From the NCBI GenBank assembly GCA_022821685.1, contig JAJEDD010000009.1, positions 1 to 50,805 of the forward strand: 50,805 bases of DNA. The letters are read 5' to 3'. Under the pieces are notes generated by a model that worked only from the letters and a program-made list of their open reading frames with translations, ran no database searches and was not told the origin of the DNA. This DNA comes from Acidimicrobiia bacterium (GTDB taxonomy: Bacteria; Actinomycetota; Acidimicrobiia; Acidimicrobiales; Aldehydirespiratoraceae). Positions 25,395-35,261 of the stretch are shown here, in pieces. Position 1 is the first letter of the stretch. Every line of letters begins with the position of its first letter. The translations under genes were made by a program, and so were the position numbers.

Positions 25395-26293
25395 AGCCGC
25401 GTCATCTCCCGGAACTGCGACGGGTCGTAGGGGGTGCCGCAGCGGTCGAGGGCGGCCCGCCACGACGGGCTGTTGAGCAGGCCCCAGCGCAGGAACCTCA
25501 GCAGGGCGGTGGCGCCCGCCCGCCCGCCGGGCCGGGCCTTGAGGCCGAGCAGGTCGGTCAGCTCGGGTGGCATGGTGCTGATGGCGCCTTGCATCAACAG
25601 CCCGTACCCCAGCCGCTGGCGGAAAGGCAAGGGCGGCTGGTGCAGGAAGTCCACCGCGGCCCTCAGCCCGGGGCTGGGCGCCAGCGCAGGATGGGTGCGC
25701 ACCCAGGTGTGCAGCCCGGCCGCGGTCTGGGGCAGGGGAGAGGCTCCGAGTATGGCCCCCACCTGGGACTGCTCGACCACGAACCGGTCGGCCTCGGCCT
25801 CGGTGAGGCCCGGCCCGAACTCCAGGTACGACACCAGGAACGACTCGGTGAGCGTGTTGTGGACCCAGGCGGCCAGATCGGGCATGGCCGCGTCGTAGGC
25901 CCGCCCCCGGTGCGACGTGCCGCTCACGCCCCGATGGGCGGCCCGCACTCGCTCAACCGCCTCGTCGACCTCGGGCATGGCCCCGAAGGTCGCCGCGGTC
26001 ACGTAGAAGGCAGTGCGGTTCAGGCGGCCCATGGGATCGTGGCGGTAGCGGCTGTGGTGGTCGACGCCGGCGGCCGCCTCGGGATGGGCGGCCTGGATGA
26101 GCAGCGCCCGAATGGCCCCCACGAACACGCTCACATCGCCGATCACCCTCCAGCTCACCGAGTCCGGCCCGCACAGCCCGGCGTCGCCGGGATAGTCGGC
26201 GGTGTGGTGCAGCGGCATCTCGCCGTGGGAGAACAGCCCGCCGACCGAGGCCCCCAGCCGGGCCCGGTAGCCCTGCACCAAGCGCGAACTCAT
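25391..26293 (-). CDS. DUF2236 (MpaB-type) oxygenase
   Basis: A 300-residue protein of the MpaB/latex-clearing-protein family, some members of which are heme oxygenases. Landmarks are GPDSVSWRVIGDVSVFVGAIRALLIQAAHPEAAAGVDHHSRYRHDP, read in parts near 43-88, the His-containing PEAAAGVDHHS segment, and the MPDLAAWVHNTLTESFLV region near 137 with a conserved W-V-H. It is immediately followed by a truncated globin whose start overlaps this stop. The substrate is unknown. It is divergent from the nucleoside hydrolase at 26380. Confidence 0.8.
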   Translation of the reverse strand: MSSRLVQGYRARLGASVGGLFSHGEMPLHHTADYPGDAGLCGPDSVSWRVIGDVSVFVGAIRALLIQAAHPEAAAGVDHHSRYRHDPMGRLNRTAFYVTAATFGAMPEVDEAVERVRAAHRGVSGTSHRGRAYDAAMPDLAAWVHNTLTESFLVSYLEFGPGLTEAEADRFVVEQSQVGAILGASPLPQTAAGLHTWVRTHPALAPSPGLRAAVDFLHQPPLPFRQRLGYGLLMQGAISTMPPELTDLLGLKARPGGRAGATALLRFLRWGLLNSPSWRAALDRCGTPYDPSQFREMTRL

Positions 26294-26379
26294 CCCCGCA
26301 CGCTACTGCCGCGGCCATCGGGCCTGTTCACCTTCTGAGCCGTGCAGGGAGGATGTCTGAGAGCATCTAGGCTCCGGTG

Positions 26380-27327
26380 ATGACCTCCGACACCGCTCGC
26401 CGGCCAAGAATCGTGCTGGACTGCGACCCGGGCCTCGACGATGCCATCGCCATCCTCACCGCCGCCCACCACGGCGATCTGGTCGGGATCACCACGGTCA
26501 ACGGCAACGTGGGAATCGAGCACACCACCCACAACGCTCTGATCACCGCCCAGGTGGCCGATCTCGACGTTGAGGTGCACCGGGGCGCGGCCCGTCCGCT
26601 GATCGCGCCCACCATGGACGCGGCCCGCATTCACGGCGCCACCGGCCTCGGCGACGTGGCCCTGCCCCAACTGCGGCGCTCGGCGGCCTCCGACGATGCC
26701 GCAGCCTTCCTGTGCGACACCGCTCGCTCCGTCGACGACCTGCATCTCGTGGCGGTGGGGCCCCTCACCAACGTGGCGCTGGCGCTGCGACGCGACCCCG
26801 ACCTGCGCAGCCGCCTGGGGGGCCTAACGATCATGGGCGGAGGCGCCCACGGCGGCAACGTCACCTCGGTGGCCGAGTTCAACGTCTGGGCCGATCCCGA
26901 GGCCGCTGCCATCGTCTTTCGGGAGGCGGCCCCGCTGACGATGGTGGGCCTCGATGTGACCCACAAGGTTCTGCTGGGCGACCGGGAGGTGTCCCAGCTG
27001 CGCTCAGCCGACACGCCGGTGTCGCGCTTCGCCGCCGATCTGCTGCAATACGCGCTCGACCGGTGCCGTGAGTTCGGCCTGGAGGCGGCTCCGATACACG
27101 ACGCCACCGCCGTCATCGCGGTCACCCACCCGCACCTGTTCGCTCGGTCGAGCCATCCGGTGGCGGTGGAGCTGCACGGCGAGCGCACCCGGGGCATGAC
27201 CGTCACCGACGTGCGCCCTCCGGCCGCCATCGCCGCCGAGACCGCCCCGCCGTCCCACGAAGTCGTATGGGACGCCAACGCCCGAGCCGTCATCGATCTG
27301 ATAGTGGAAGCATCAGTCAACACCTAA
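26380..27327 (+). CDS. Inosine-uridine preferring nucleoside hydrolase family
   Basis: Cleaves the N-glycosidic bond of a ribonucleoside to free base and ribose. The 315 residues begin with the Ca2+-binding aspartate cluster (IVLDCDPGLDDAIAI, near 11-25) and contain TVNGNVG near 38, VAVGPLTNVALAL near 125, MGGGAHGGNVTSVAEFNVWADPEAA near 150-174 and the C-terminal PIHDATAVIAV with the other metal aspartate near 240. ATG at 26380 is preferred to a GTG one codon earlier. It could feed bases into the pyrimidine-catabolic operon at 32.9 kb, but it is not linked to it. Confidence 0.88.
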   Translation: MTSDTARRPRIVLDCDPGLDDAIAILTAAHHGDLVGITTVNGNVGIEHTTHNALITAQVADLDVEVHRGAARPLIAPTMDAARIHGATGLGDVALPQLRRSAASDDAAAFLCDTARSVDDLHLVAVGPLTNVALALRRDPDLRSRLGGLTIMGGGAHGGNVTSVAEFNVWADPEAAAIVFREAAPLTMVGLDVTHKVLLGDREVSQLRSADTPVSRFAADLLQYALDRCREFGLEAAPIHDATAVIAVTHPHLFARSSHPVAVELHGERTRGMTVTDVRPPAAIAAETAPPSHEVVWDANARAVIDLIVEASVNT

Positions 27328-27337
27328 GGGGCGCGAA

Positions 27338-27354
27338 AATAGGTGAGAGCCGGT
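27338..27354. repeat. Left arm of imperfect inverted repeat flanking the methyltransferase
   Basis: Reads ACCGGCTCTCACCTATT on the minus strand. The other side of the methyltransferase gene has ACCGGCTCGCCTATT (30386-30400) on the plus strand; the arms differ only by TCA against G in the middle. They lie 46 and 81 bases from the gene ends. This could mark the edges of an inserted segment, but the match is short. Confidence 0.3.
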
Positions 27355-27383
27355 CGCGTCGCAGCGGGGTCATTGCTCGGCCT

Positions 27384-30305
27384 CTAGCACGGACGGGTCG
27401 ACTTGCCTCCGTGCACTGACGGCTCCTCGCACCACTGTGAGCGCAGGACGGCCAACGGGATGAGCACATCGGCGGGCAGACCGAACACCTCGCACAACAT
27501 CGCCTCATCGAGTTCTTGGCGGACGGCGTCGCGGTAGGCCTCGTTGGCCGGGAGCAGCGTCCGCAGCTTGAATCGTTCGAACACGTCGCCGGCTGCGGCC
27601 AGTTGCTGGTCGGTGAGCTGGCGGGGATCGACCGCAACCAGGTCGCCGAGCCTGGTGATGGTCACGTTGGCCCGGCCCTGCTGCTGGCGGCTTGCCGCGA
27701 ACCAGAACCCGATCAGGCCGAGCGTGGTGTTCATCCATAGCGCCACGGCCTCCTCCCAAGCCGGGTCCTCCAGCGCGAACGAGGGCCACGCCCGGCCACC
27801 GATGCATGGCTCGGCGGTTACGCAAGCCGCCAGAGCTTGACTGTTGAGCTGAAAATCCAGGTTGAAGTGCAGCCGCGTGGAGGTCGCCCACACCTTCAGC
27901 TCCCTCTCCTCCATGCCAACTCGGACTCGCCCCTGGGTGTCCGGTCGGACCTCGATCTGCGACTCCCGACCCGAGCCCGCGTCGTGGGCCCACAGCACCG
28001 GGTACGAGGGCGTGTGGCCCTCCATCAGCGGTTTGATGTCAAACGGGCCTCGGTGGGCGCCGGTCACCCTGTCGGTGCCGCTGATGTCTCGGTGTACTGG
28101 GCCAGGCGCGCCCGCCTCTGCCAGCCGGGCCACAGCAATGGGAAGGTCCCCGGCCCGTGACAGTCTCGGGCGGCATCGGCTCAACGCTTGGCCGCAGGCG
28201 GCTACCTCAGGCTCGGACACGGCGGCCAGCCCTCCACTGGAGATGGTGCCCGGCAGCACGCAACCGGCGCGGGTGTCGCCGACATCGATGGGATCCGGTC
28301 CCTCCGATTCCTCGCGGCCTTCGACCGATCGGGCCACCTGCACTGCCTCGGTGATGCTCGCCGGTCGCCTGGCCAGGCTGATCCAATCCACCGGCGTGCC
28401 TTCGGTCGCAGCCACGGTTGCCGGGCGCTTGACCGCCACCAGCGCGACCTCGGCCATGCCGGTGTCGGCCGAGAACGCTCGGGCCGTACTGCCGTGGGTC
28501 GCGATCGACGTGATGGAGACATCGCGGTAGTGGCTGTCGAGCAGCCGGCGCAGGCCGTCCCAAGAGCTGCCGGAGACCGCCGCGAATGGCAGGATGAGAG
28601 CGAGCACGCCGCCGGGCCGCAGCTTGGCGTGGGCAAGATCCACGAAGTTGGAGGCCAAGCCGGCATTGCCGTGGCCAGCACGGGCCGAGCTGTTGGCCGG
28701 AGTCAGTTCGGCGAGGCGAGCGGACATGGCCCGCTGATCGTCGTCGGTGGTGCCGAACCCTGCGAACGAGGGCACCGGCACGCCCGCGGCCTGGGCGGTC
28801 TCGTGATTGGTGGGACGGGTGAAGGGAGGATTCATGATGCACAGATCGAGGGTGCCGTCGCCGACGTTGCAGGCCGCGAGGTCGTCGTCGGGCTCGTCGT
28901 CCTCCAACCGGCCTGACAGCCGGGCGCCCGGCCGTCCCAGCAGCGACAGCGTGCCAGCATCGCCGAGCAGTTCCAGCGAACCCACGGCCACTCGACCGTC
29001 GTGGGTGCGGCCGAAGGGGAGCACATGTATGCCGCATTTCCCGAAACCGACGGCCGGGTGCGAAGCGCAGAGCATCGTGGTGGTCAAGTGCGCGGCGGCG
29101 GGCATGATGTCGGCACCGATGAGGGCTTCCTGCATCATGTAGGCGTGGATGGCCTCGTCGTCGCGGCCGGATCGGCGCACCCGGGCCGCTACTCGGCGGT
29201 ACACCGCCGACAGCAGGGCCCCGGTTCCACAGGCCAGGTCGGCAAGCCTCAGATCGGTGACTGCCACCCCATCGGACCAGTCGACTTGGCTGTCGAGGCG
29301 GGCCACAGCCAACTCGGCCAGCAGGGCCGCAGACTCCGGCAGCGTGTAGAAGGTGGCCAGAAACTTGCGATCGGCGATCAACCTCCCGAACATCTGCCCG
29401 GCAAGGTCTTGAACCTCGACCGCGCCCGCCGCAGCCAGATTGGAAGCGGCCAGGGCCAGCCGGTCGCACAAATGCTCGGCGCGAGTCTGTTCGATCGGCA
29501 TCAGCAGGCGTCGCGCGATGTCGAACACCGGCCAATAGTTGACCTCCAGGATGCGGTCCCAGGCATCGAGCACAGCCGACTTGAGCAGACGCCGACGATC
29601 GCCGGAGGCAGCTGCGGTCTGTTCGATGGTCGGCGTGCCATGGCTCGACGCCACTGCGATCTGGAACAAGAAGGCGTTGACGATGATGGATGCTGCCATC
29701 CGCATCGTCTGCTCGCCTGACTCCTGATGGAGGCATCGGGCCACATGGTGTTGGGTGGTGCTGCCTATCGAGGTGATCAGAGATGCCCCCTCCTCGACCG
29801 CGTACTGGAGACGGTCGGCCGCCTCATCGATGCGGCGCGGCGAGACCGCCAGAGTCTCGACCGTGCCGGCCAGGTCCGCGAGACTGCCCGTGATCCACCC
29901 CTCGGACGGATACCTGACATTGTCGGGTCCCTCGCGCCACACACACCACGCCAAGTCGTCGCAGGCGATCAGCTCCTCGAGCAGCCGGGTCTCGGGGATG
30001 TCCCGCAACCACCGTGGATAGCGCAGCGCCACTGCGGTCTCGATGGGCCTGAGCCGGTGTCTGGTTTCGGCGCCGACCCGACCCAGGGCATCGTCCTCGA
30101 GGCTGCGGGCGGGGAAGAACTCGGCCTCGATCACCAGCGGGGCCGCTCCGGGCACACCGACCAGGATGTCGGGCTGTTTGCCCTTCAGCCCTGTCAACAG
30201 GCCCGTTGCTTGCGAGACCAATGCTCCGTCCTCGGCCCAGCGCGGGTGCATGTTCCTGAGTGCCTGGGCGACGTAAGTGTTGACGGTGGGCTCAGTTGTA
30301 GCCAT
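27384..30305 (-). CDS. Adenine-specific DNA methyltransferase with possible fused nuclease (type IIG-like)
   Basis: A 973-residue single-chain DNA modification enzyme. Residues ~1-150 contain P45-D46 followed by E60-A-E62 in a beta-strand setting (LVIEAEF), which resembles a PD-(D/E)xK nuclease with Glu in place of Lys. Residues ~150-310 look helical. The methyltransferase core has the S-adenosylmethionine motif DLACGTGALL (356-365) and the catalytic motif NPPF (492-495). Residues ~650-950 would hold target recognition. The order nuclease-helical-methylase-recognition is that of MmeI-like type IIG enzymes. There is no separate specificity or restriction gene beside it. It might instead be a solitary methylase. 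Short imperfect inverted repeats lie outside both ends. Confidence 0.75.
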   Translation of the reverse strand: MATTEPTVNTYVAQALRNMHPRWAEDGALVSQATGLLTGLKGKQPDILVGVPGAAPLVIEAEFFPARSLEDDALGRVGAETRHRLRPIETAVALRYPRWLRDIPETRLLEELIACDDLAWCVWREGPDNVRYPSEGWITGSLADLAGTVETLAVSPRRIDEAADRLQYAVEEGASLITSIGSTTQHHVARCLHQESGEQTMRMAASIIVNAFLFQIAVASSHGTPTIEQTAAASGDRRRLLKSAVLDAWDRILEVNYWPVFDIARRLLMPIEQTRAEHLCDRLALAASNLAAAGAVEVQDLAGQMFGRLIADRKFLATFYTLPESAALLAELAVARLDSQVDWSDGVAVTDLRLADLACGTGALLSAVYRRVAARVRRSGRDDEAIHAYMMQEALIGADIMPAAAHLTTTMLCASHPAVGFGKCGIHVLPFGRTHDGRVAVGSLELLGDAGTLSLLGRPGARLSGRLEDDEPDDDLAACNVGDGTLDLCIMNPPFTRPTNHETAQAAGVPVPSFAGFGTTDDDQRAMSARLAELTPANSSARAGHGNAGLASNFVDLAHAKLRPGGVLALILPFAAVSGSSWDGLRRLLDSHYRDVSITSIATHGSTARAFSADTGMAEVALVAVKRPATVAATEGTPVDWISLARRPASITEAVQVARSVEGREESEGPDPIDVGDTRAGCVLPGTISSGGLAAVSEPEVAACGQALSRCRPRLSRAGDLPIAVARLAEAGAPGPVHRDISGTDRVTGAHRGPFDIKPLMEGHTPSYPVLWAHDAGSGRESQIEVRPDTQGRVRVGMEERELKVWATSTRLHFNLDFQLNSQALAACVTAEPCIGGRAWPSFALEDPAWEEAVALWMNTTLGLIGFWFAASRQQQGRANVTITRLGDLVAVDPRQLTDQQLAAAGDVFERFKLRTLLPANEAYRDAVRQELDEAMLCEVFGLPADVLIPLAVLRSQWCEEPSVHGGKSTRPC

Positions 30306-30385
30306 GCGCTGGACTGTACCGGACCTCTATGACAACACATGACATTTCCTGCGTCACGGCCCACGGCCTCGCCCGTATGGACCGA

Positions 30386-30411
30386 ACCGGCTCGCCTATT
30401 CGCTCGGCCTC
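30386..30411. repeat. Right inverted-repeat arm and 22-bp dispersed repeat
   Basis: ACCGGCTCGCCTATT (30386-30400) is the inverted partner of 27338-27354. Overlapping it, GCTCGCCTATTCGCTCGGCC plus TC (30390-30411) matches 40520-40541 at 21 of 22 bases. It lies just 3' of the small gene ending at 30416. Confidence 0.4.
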
Positions 30412-30415
30412 TCGG

Positions 30416-30883
30416 CTACCTGGGGCGATGGACTTGGGCTAGCCAGTGGTCGTCGATCTCGATGGGGCACAGCGACCAGCAGGCCGACAGCAGCCAGCGC
30501 AGCACCTCGCGGTGGGAGGCGGCCGCGGCGGGCTGCACGACGATGCCGTTCTTGGCGTGATCCTGGAGCTTGCGCCAGCCCGCGGGCAGCGGCGCCCCGG
30601 CATCGGCGAGGCGGTCCAGCGCCTTGGGGCCCGCGCCGTGCTCGATGCCCACCGTCGGCTGCGGGGTCCACGTCGCCATCGGCACCGCCGGACCCCGGCC
30701 CGAGAACCAGCGCGCCAGCGGGGAGGGCGTCGGCAGGCGCTCGAGCTGGTCGTCGCGCAGGCCGGGGCCGATGTTGATCCAACCCAGCCCGTCCCCCCGG
30801 CCCACCAGGCTCTCCATCTCGCGCACCACGGCCGAGGTGTCGGCCGAATCGAAGTCAATCGTCTCTGTGCTGAACTTGGCCAC
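30416..30883 (-). CDS. Conserved-looking hypothetical protein
   Basis: A 155-residue soluble protein from a GTG at 30883 (MAKFSTETIDFDSADTSAVV) with CGGAG a few bases upstream. Features are a Gly-rich WINIGPGLRDDQLERLP segment near 35-50, WFSGRGPAVPMATWTPQP near 59-77, then GIEHGAGPKALDRLADAG and a C-terminal LRWLLSACWSLCPIEIDDHW. Base use at codon third positions is strongly G/C, supporting real coding. I do not recognise a family. A long open frame upstream of this start is antisense to metY and is not counted. It is divergent from metY. Confidence 0.5.
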   Translation of the reverse strand: MAKFSTETIDFDSADTSAVVREMESLVGRGDGLGWINIGPGLRDDQLERLPTPSPLARWFSGRGPAVPMATWTPQPTVGIEHGAGPKALDRLADAGAPLPAGWRKLQDHAKNGIVVQPAAAASHREVLRWLLSACWSLCPIEIDDHWLAQVHRPR

Positions 30884-30946
30884 CGACTCCGAACCGTACC
30901 GCGGCGCATCCCATCCCCCGGACACAAGAGTGCGCAATACACCAGG

Positions 30947-30993
30947 CCCGCCGGCCGGGACGACATGGCGGCGACAGGACCCGCCGGCCGGGA
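30947..30993 (+). repeat. 33-bp tandem repeat upstream of metY
   Basis: CCCGCCGGCCGGGA occurs at 30947-30960 and 30980-30993. The copies are in one reading frame (P-A-G-R-D) that also contains an alternative ATG (30965) for metY. It may be part of the leader or a relic boundary duplication. Confidence 0.4.
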
Positions 30994-31009
30994 TGAGTAT
31001 CGTCAGGGC

Positions 31010-32308
31010 ATGGACGACCGGCAGTGGGGGTTCCGCACCAGGGCGCTGCACGCGGGCGCTCAGCCCGATCCTGCCACCGGCGCCCGGGCGGTGCCCATCT
31101 ACCAGTCGACCAGCTTCGTGTTTGAGGACACCGCCGACGCGGCCGACCTGTTCGCCCTGCAGAAGTACGGCACCATCTACACCCGCATCGCCAACCCGAC
31201 CAACGCCGCCTTCGAGGAGCGCATGGCCAGCCTCGAGGGGGGCATCGGAGCGGTGGCCGCCGCCAGCGGCCAGGCCGCCGAGTTTCTCACCGTCACCGCG
31301 CTGGCCTCCGCCGGCGACCACGTCGTGGCCGCGGCCGGCCTCTACGGGGGCACCCACACGCTGCTCGATGTGACCCTGCGGCGCCTCGGCATCGACACCA
31401 CCTTCGTGGACGGAACCGATCCCGACGCCTTCGCCGCGGCGGTGCGCGACGACACCAAGCTGCTGTACACCGAGATCATCGCCAACCCCTCCGGGGCGGT
31501 GGCCGACCTCGCCGCGCTGGCCGACGCGGCCCAGGCCCACCGGCTGCCGCTGGCGGTGGACTCGACCTTCGCCACGCCGTACCTGTGCCGCCCACTGGAT
31601 CACGGCGCCGACATCGTCTTGCACTCGGCTACCAAGTTCTTGGGCGGTCACGGCACCTCCATCGGCGGCGTGATCATCGAGGCGGGCCGCTTCGACTGGA
31701 GCTCGGGCCGCTTCGACCACATGACCGAGCGGGTGCCCAGCTACAACGAGCTGCGCTGGTGGGACAACTTCGGCGAGTACGCCTTCTGCACCAAGGTGCG
31801 GGCCGAGCAGCTGCGCGACACCGGCGCCTGCCTGTCGCCGTTCAACGCCTTCCTGCTGCTGCAGGGCACAGAGACGCTGCCGCTGCGCATGGAGGCCCAC
31901 GTGGCCAACGCCCGGGCCGTGGCCGAGTGGCTCGACGCCGACGACCGGGTGGCCTGGGTGCTGTGGGCCGGCCTGCCCGACCATCCCCAGCACCACCTGG
32001 CCCGCCGCTATCTGCCCAAAGGCCCCGGCGCGGTCTTCACCTTCGGCGTGGTGGGCGGTCGGGCCGCCGGGGCCCGCTTCATCGAGTCGCTGCAGATGGT
32101 GTCGCACCTGGCCAACGTGGGCGACGCCAAGACGCTGGTGATCCACCCGGCGTCCACCACCCATCAGCAGCTCTCCGATGCCGACCTGGACGCCGGGGGA
32201 GTGTCGCCGGACATGGTGCGCATATCGGTGGGCCTCGAGGACGTAGAGGACATCATCTGGGACCTCGACCAAGCCCTAACCGCAGCCACCAAGGATTCCA
32301 ATGGCTGA
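31010..32308 (+). CDS. metY: O-acetylhomoserine sulfhydrylase (PLP-dependent)
   Basis: Makes homocysteine (or methionine) from O-acetylhomoserine and sulfide (or methanethiol). The 432-residue cystathionine-gamma-synthase-type enzyme shows FRTRALHAGAQPDP at the start, VPIYQSTSFVF near 32, YTRIANPTNAAFEERMASLEGG near 58-79, the PLP-lysine region LHSATKFLGGHGTSIGGVI near 203-221 and HPASTTHQQLSDADLDAGG near 380. Start MDDRQWGFRTRALHAG at 31010 fits the family; an upstream in-frame ATG (30965) adds a repeat-derived tail. Its stop overlaps the next gene by 8 bases, as is common for a CoA-binding partner gene. Confidence 0.9.
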   Translation: MDDRQWGFRTRALHAGAQPDPATGARAVPIYQSTSFVFEDTADAADLFALQKYGTIYTRIANPTNAAFEERMASLEGGIGAVAAASGQAAEFLTVTALASAGDHVVAAAGLYGGTHTLLDVTLRRLGIDTTFVDGTDPDAFAAAVRDDTKLLYTEIIANPSGAVADLAALADAAQAHRLPLAVDSTFATPYLCRPLDHGADIVLHSATKFLGGHGTSIGGVIIEAGRFDWSSGRFDHMTERVPSYNELRWWDNFGEYAFCTKVRAEQLRDTGACLSPFNAFLLLQGTETLPLRMEAHVANARAVAEWLDADDRVAWVLWAGLPDHPQHHLARRYLPKGPGAVFTFGVVGGRAAGARFIESLQMVSHLANVGDAKTLVIHPASTTHQQLSDADLDAGGVSPDMVRISVGLEDVEDIIWDLDQALTAATKDSNG

Positions 32309-32816
32309 GGCTGAGCATCCGCCGGTGGAGGGCTGGACGCCGCCTACCGCCCGGCAGCGTCGGAGCATCCTCGACCGGTCGCGCACGGTGGCGGTGGTGG
32401 GCGCCTCGGCCAACCCGGCCCGGGCCAGCTACTTCGTGCTCACCTACCTGCTGTCGTCGTCCACCGACTACGAGGTGTATCCCGTGAACCCCCGGGCTGC
32501 GGGCGCCGAGATCCTCGGCCGCCCGGTGTACCCGTCTCTGGCCGACCTGCCGGTCACTCCCGACATCGTCGACGTGTTCCGCCGCAGCGAGGATCTGCCC
32601 GCCGTCGCCGATGAGGCCATCGCGGCGGGGGCGCCGGTGTTCTGGGCCCAGCTCGGGCTGTGGAGCGCCGAGGCGGCCCAACGGTGCGCGGCGGCCGGCC
32701 TCGACACAGTGATGGACCGCTGCCTGAAGATCGAGCACGCCCGCTTCCACGGCGGTCTGCACCTGGCTGGATTCGATACCGGAGTCATCTCCTCACGCCG
32801 AGCAGTCCACTATTGA
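32301..32816 (+). CDS. CoA-binding (YccU-like) protein
   Basis: A 171-residue Rossmann-fold protein with TVAVVGASANPARASYFVLTYLL near residues 29-51, VYPVNPRAAGAEILGRPVYPSLADLP near 59-84 and a C-terminal ERCLKIEH-like DRCLKIEHARFHGG, typical of the YccU/succinyl-CoA-ligase-like CoA-binding family. Many members follow O-acetylhomoserine sulfhydrylase genes, as here, where it overlaps metY by 8 bases. The role is not known; it may bind CoA or an acyl-CoA to signal metabolic state. Confidence 0.8.
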   Translation: MAEAEHPPVEGWTPPTARQRRSILDRSRTVAVVGASANPARASYFVLTYLLSSSTDYEVYPVNPRAAGAEILGRPVYPSLADLPVTPDIVDVFRRSEDLPAVADEAIAAGAPVFWAQLGLWSAEAAQRCAAAGLDTVMDRCLKIEHARFHGGLHLAGFDTGVISSRRAVHY

Positions 32817-32893
32817 CGAGAGCCAGAGTCTCGCTAAGCTCGCCCCTTCTCACGGGGCCGAAGCAGGCATCCGATGAGATCGGGAGGGCAAAC

Positions 32894-33736
<843 letters not shown>

Positions 33737-33754
33737 GGCCCCGCCGTCAGCCGT

Positions 33755-33830
33755 AGTCCGCATACCCGCCGACAGTTCGCACCCCCGCCCGTAGTTCGCA
33801 CACCGGCCGGCAGTCCGCACATCCGCCAAG
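33755..33830 (+). repeat. Four tandem 19-bp degenerate repeats
   Basis: Units begin exactly every 19 bases at 33755, 33774, 33793 and 33812. The shared core is AGTYCGCAYACCCGCC, with each unit differing at a few positions. They fill the space between the ureidopropionase stop and the dihydropyrimidinase ribosome binding site (GAAGGAGA). They could be a small operator array or a decayed local amplification. Confidence 0.7.
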
Positions 33831-33848
33831 CAACGGAAGGAGACGAAG

Positions 33849-35258
33849 ATGGCAACGCTCATCAAGGGAGGCACCGTCGTCAGCTCAACTGGCGCCGATC
33901 CGGCCGATGTGCTCATCGACGGCGAGCACATCGCCGCGGTCCTGCGCCCCGGCAGCCACATTGCGGCCGCGGCCGAGCAGGGGGCGGAGGTCATCGACGC
34001 CTCCGGCAGGCTGGTGGTGCCCGGCGGCGTGGATGTCCACACCCACATGGAGCTGCCCTTCGGCGGGACCTTCGCCTCCGACACCTTCGAGACGGGCACC
34101 CGGGCCGCGGCCTGGGGCGGCACCACCACCATCGTGGACTTCGCGGTGCAGAAGACCGGCGAGAACGTCAGGGAGTGTCTCGACGCCTGGATGGCCAAGG
34201 CCGAGGGCAACTGTGCGGTCGACTACGGCTTCCACATGGTCATCGGGGGCGTCGACAACGACTCCCTCAAGGAGATGGACCTGCTGGTCAACGAGGGCAT
34301 CACCAGCTTCAAGCTGTTCATGGCCTATCCCGGCGTGTTCCTGGCCGACGACGGCCAGATCCTGCGGGCCATGCAGCAGGCCGCGGGCAACGGCGGGCTC
34401 ATCATGATGCACGCCGAGAACGGCCTGGCCATCGACGTGCTGGCCGAGCAGGCCTTCGAGCGGGGCGAGACAAGCCCCGTCACCCACGGCTACGTGCGCC
34501 GCAAGGAACTGGAGTCCGAGGCCACCCACCGGGCCATCCAGCTGGCCAAGGTGGGGGCTGCGCCTCTCTACATCGTCCACCTGTCGGCCTCGGAGGCTCT
34601 CGAGCAGGTGGCCATGGCCCGCGACGACGGCATGAACGTGTTCGCGGAGACCTGCCCCCAGTACCTGCACTTCAGCCTGGAGGAGCATCTGGGCCGCCCC
34701 GGCTTCGAGGGGGCCGCCTACGTGTGCTCCACCCCGCTGCGGTCCCGGGCCGAGGGCCACCAGGACGACCTGTGGAGGGGGCTGCGCACCAACGACCTGG
34801 CCGTGGTGTCCACCGACCACTGCCCGTTCTGCATGAAGGAGCAGAAGGAGCTGGGCCTCAACGACTTCCGGGCCATCCCCAACGGCATCGGCGGCGTGGA
34901 GCACCGCATGGACATGATCTACCAGGGCGTGGTCACCGGCGAGATCGGCCTGGCCCGCTGGGTGGAGCTGTGCGCCACCACTCCGGCTCGAATGATGGGC
35001 CTGTACCCCCGCAAGGGGATCATCGCGGCGGGCTCCGACGCCGACGTCGTGATCTACGACCCCGACCATCGGTGGACCATCAGCGTCGACAACCACCACA
35101 TGAACATGGACCACTCCGCCTACGAGGGCACCCAGGTCACCGGCCACGTCGACACCGTGTTCTCGCGGGGCCGCAAGATCATCGACAACGGCCAGTACCT
35201 GGGACGGGCCGGCGACGGCCAATACCTGCCGAGGGGCCTGAGCCAGTACCTGCAGTAG
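33849..35258 (+). CDS. Dihydropyrimidinase / D-hydantoinase
   Basis: Opens dihydrouracil or dihydrothymine (or hydantoins) to N-carbamoyl-beta-amino acids. The 469-residue binuclear zinc amidohydrolase has the HxH motif VDVHTHMELPFGG near 56-68, the carboxylated-lysine strand ITSFKLFMAYPGVF near 148-161, HAENG near 182, VHLSASEALEQV near 236-247 and the metal aspartate in VSTDHCPFCMKEQK near 318. Substrate-loop sequence GGVEHRMDMIYQGVV supports dihydropyrimidinase over allantoinase. A GGAGA site precedes the ATG. Neighbours supply the following step (ureidopropionase) and disposal of the product (mmsA). Confidence 0.88.
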   Translation: MATLIKGGTVVSSTGADPADVLIDGEHIAAVLRPGSHIAAAAEQGAEVIDASGRLVVPGGVDVHTHMELPFGGTFASDTFETGTRAAAWGGTTTIVDFAVQKTGENVRECLDAWMAKAEGNCAVDYGFHMVIGGVDNDSLKEMDLLVNEGITSFKLFMAYPGVFLADDGQILRAMQQAAGNGGLIMMHAENGLAIDVLAEQAFERGETSPVTHGYVRRKELESEATHRAIQLAKVGAAPLYIVHLSASEALEQVAMARDDGMNVFAETCPQYLHFSLEEHLGRPGFEGAAYVCSTPLRSRAEGHQDDLWRGLRTNDLAVVSTDHCPFCMKEQKELGLNDFRAIPNGIGGVEHRMDMIYQGVVTGEIGLARWVELCATTPARMMGLYPRKGIIAAGSDADVVIYDPDHRWTISVDNHHMNMDHSAYEGTQVTGHVDTVFSRGRKIIDNGQYLGRAGDGQYLPRGLSQYLQ

Positions 35259-35261
35259 CGC

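Noticed and set aside
27384..30305. BREX or type I restriction system
   Set aside because: There is a single gene only. None of the partner genes (specificity subunit, helicase, phosphatase or ATPase) occurs on either side.
33755..33830. CRISPR array
   Set aside because: The period is 19 bases with no unique spacers between repeats, and no cas genes are nearby.
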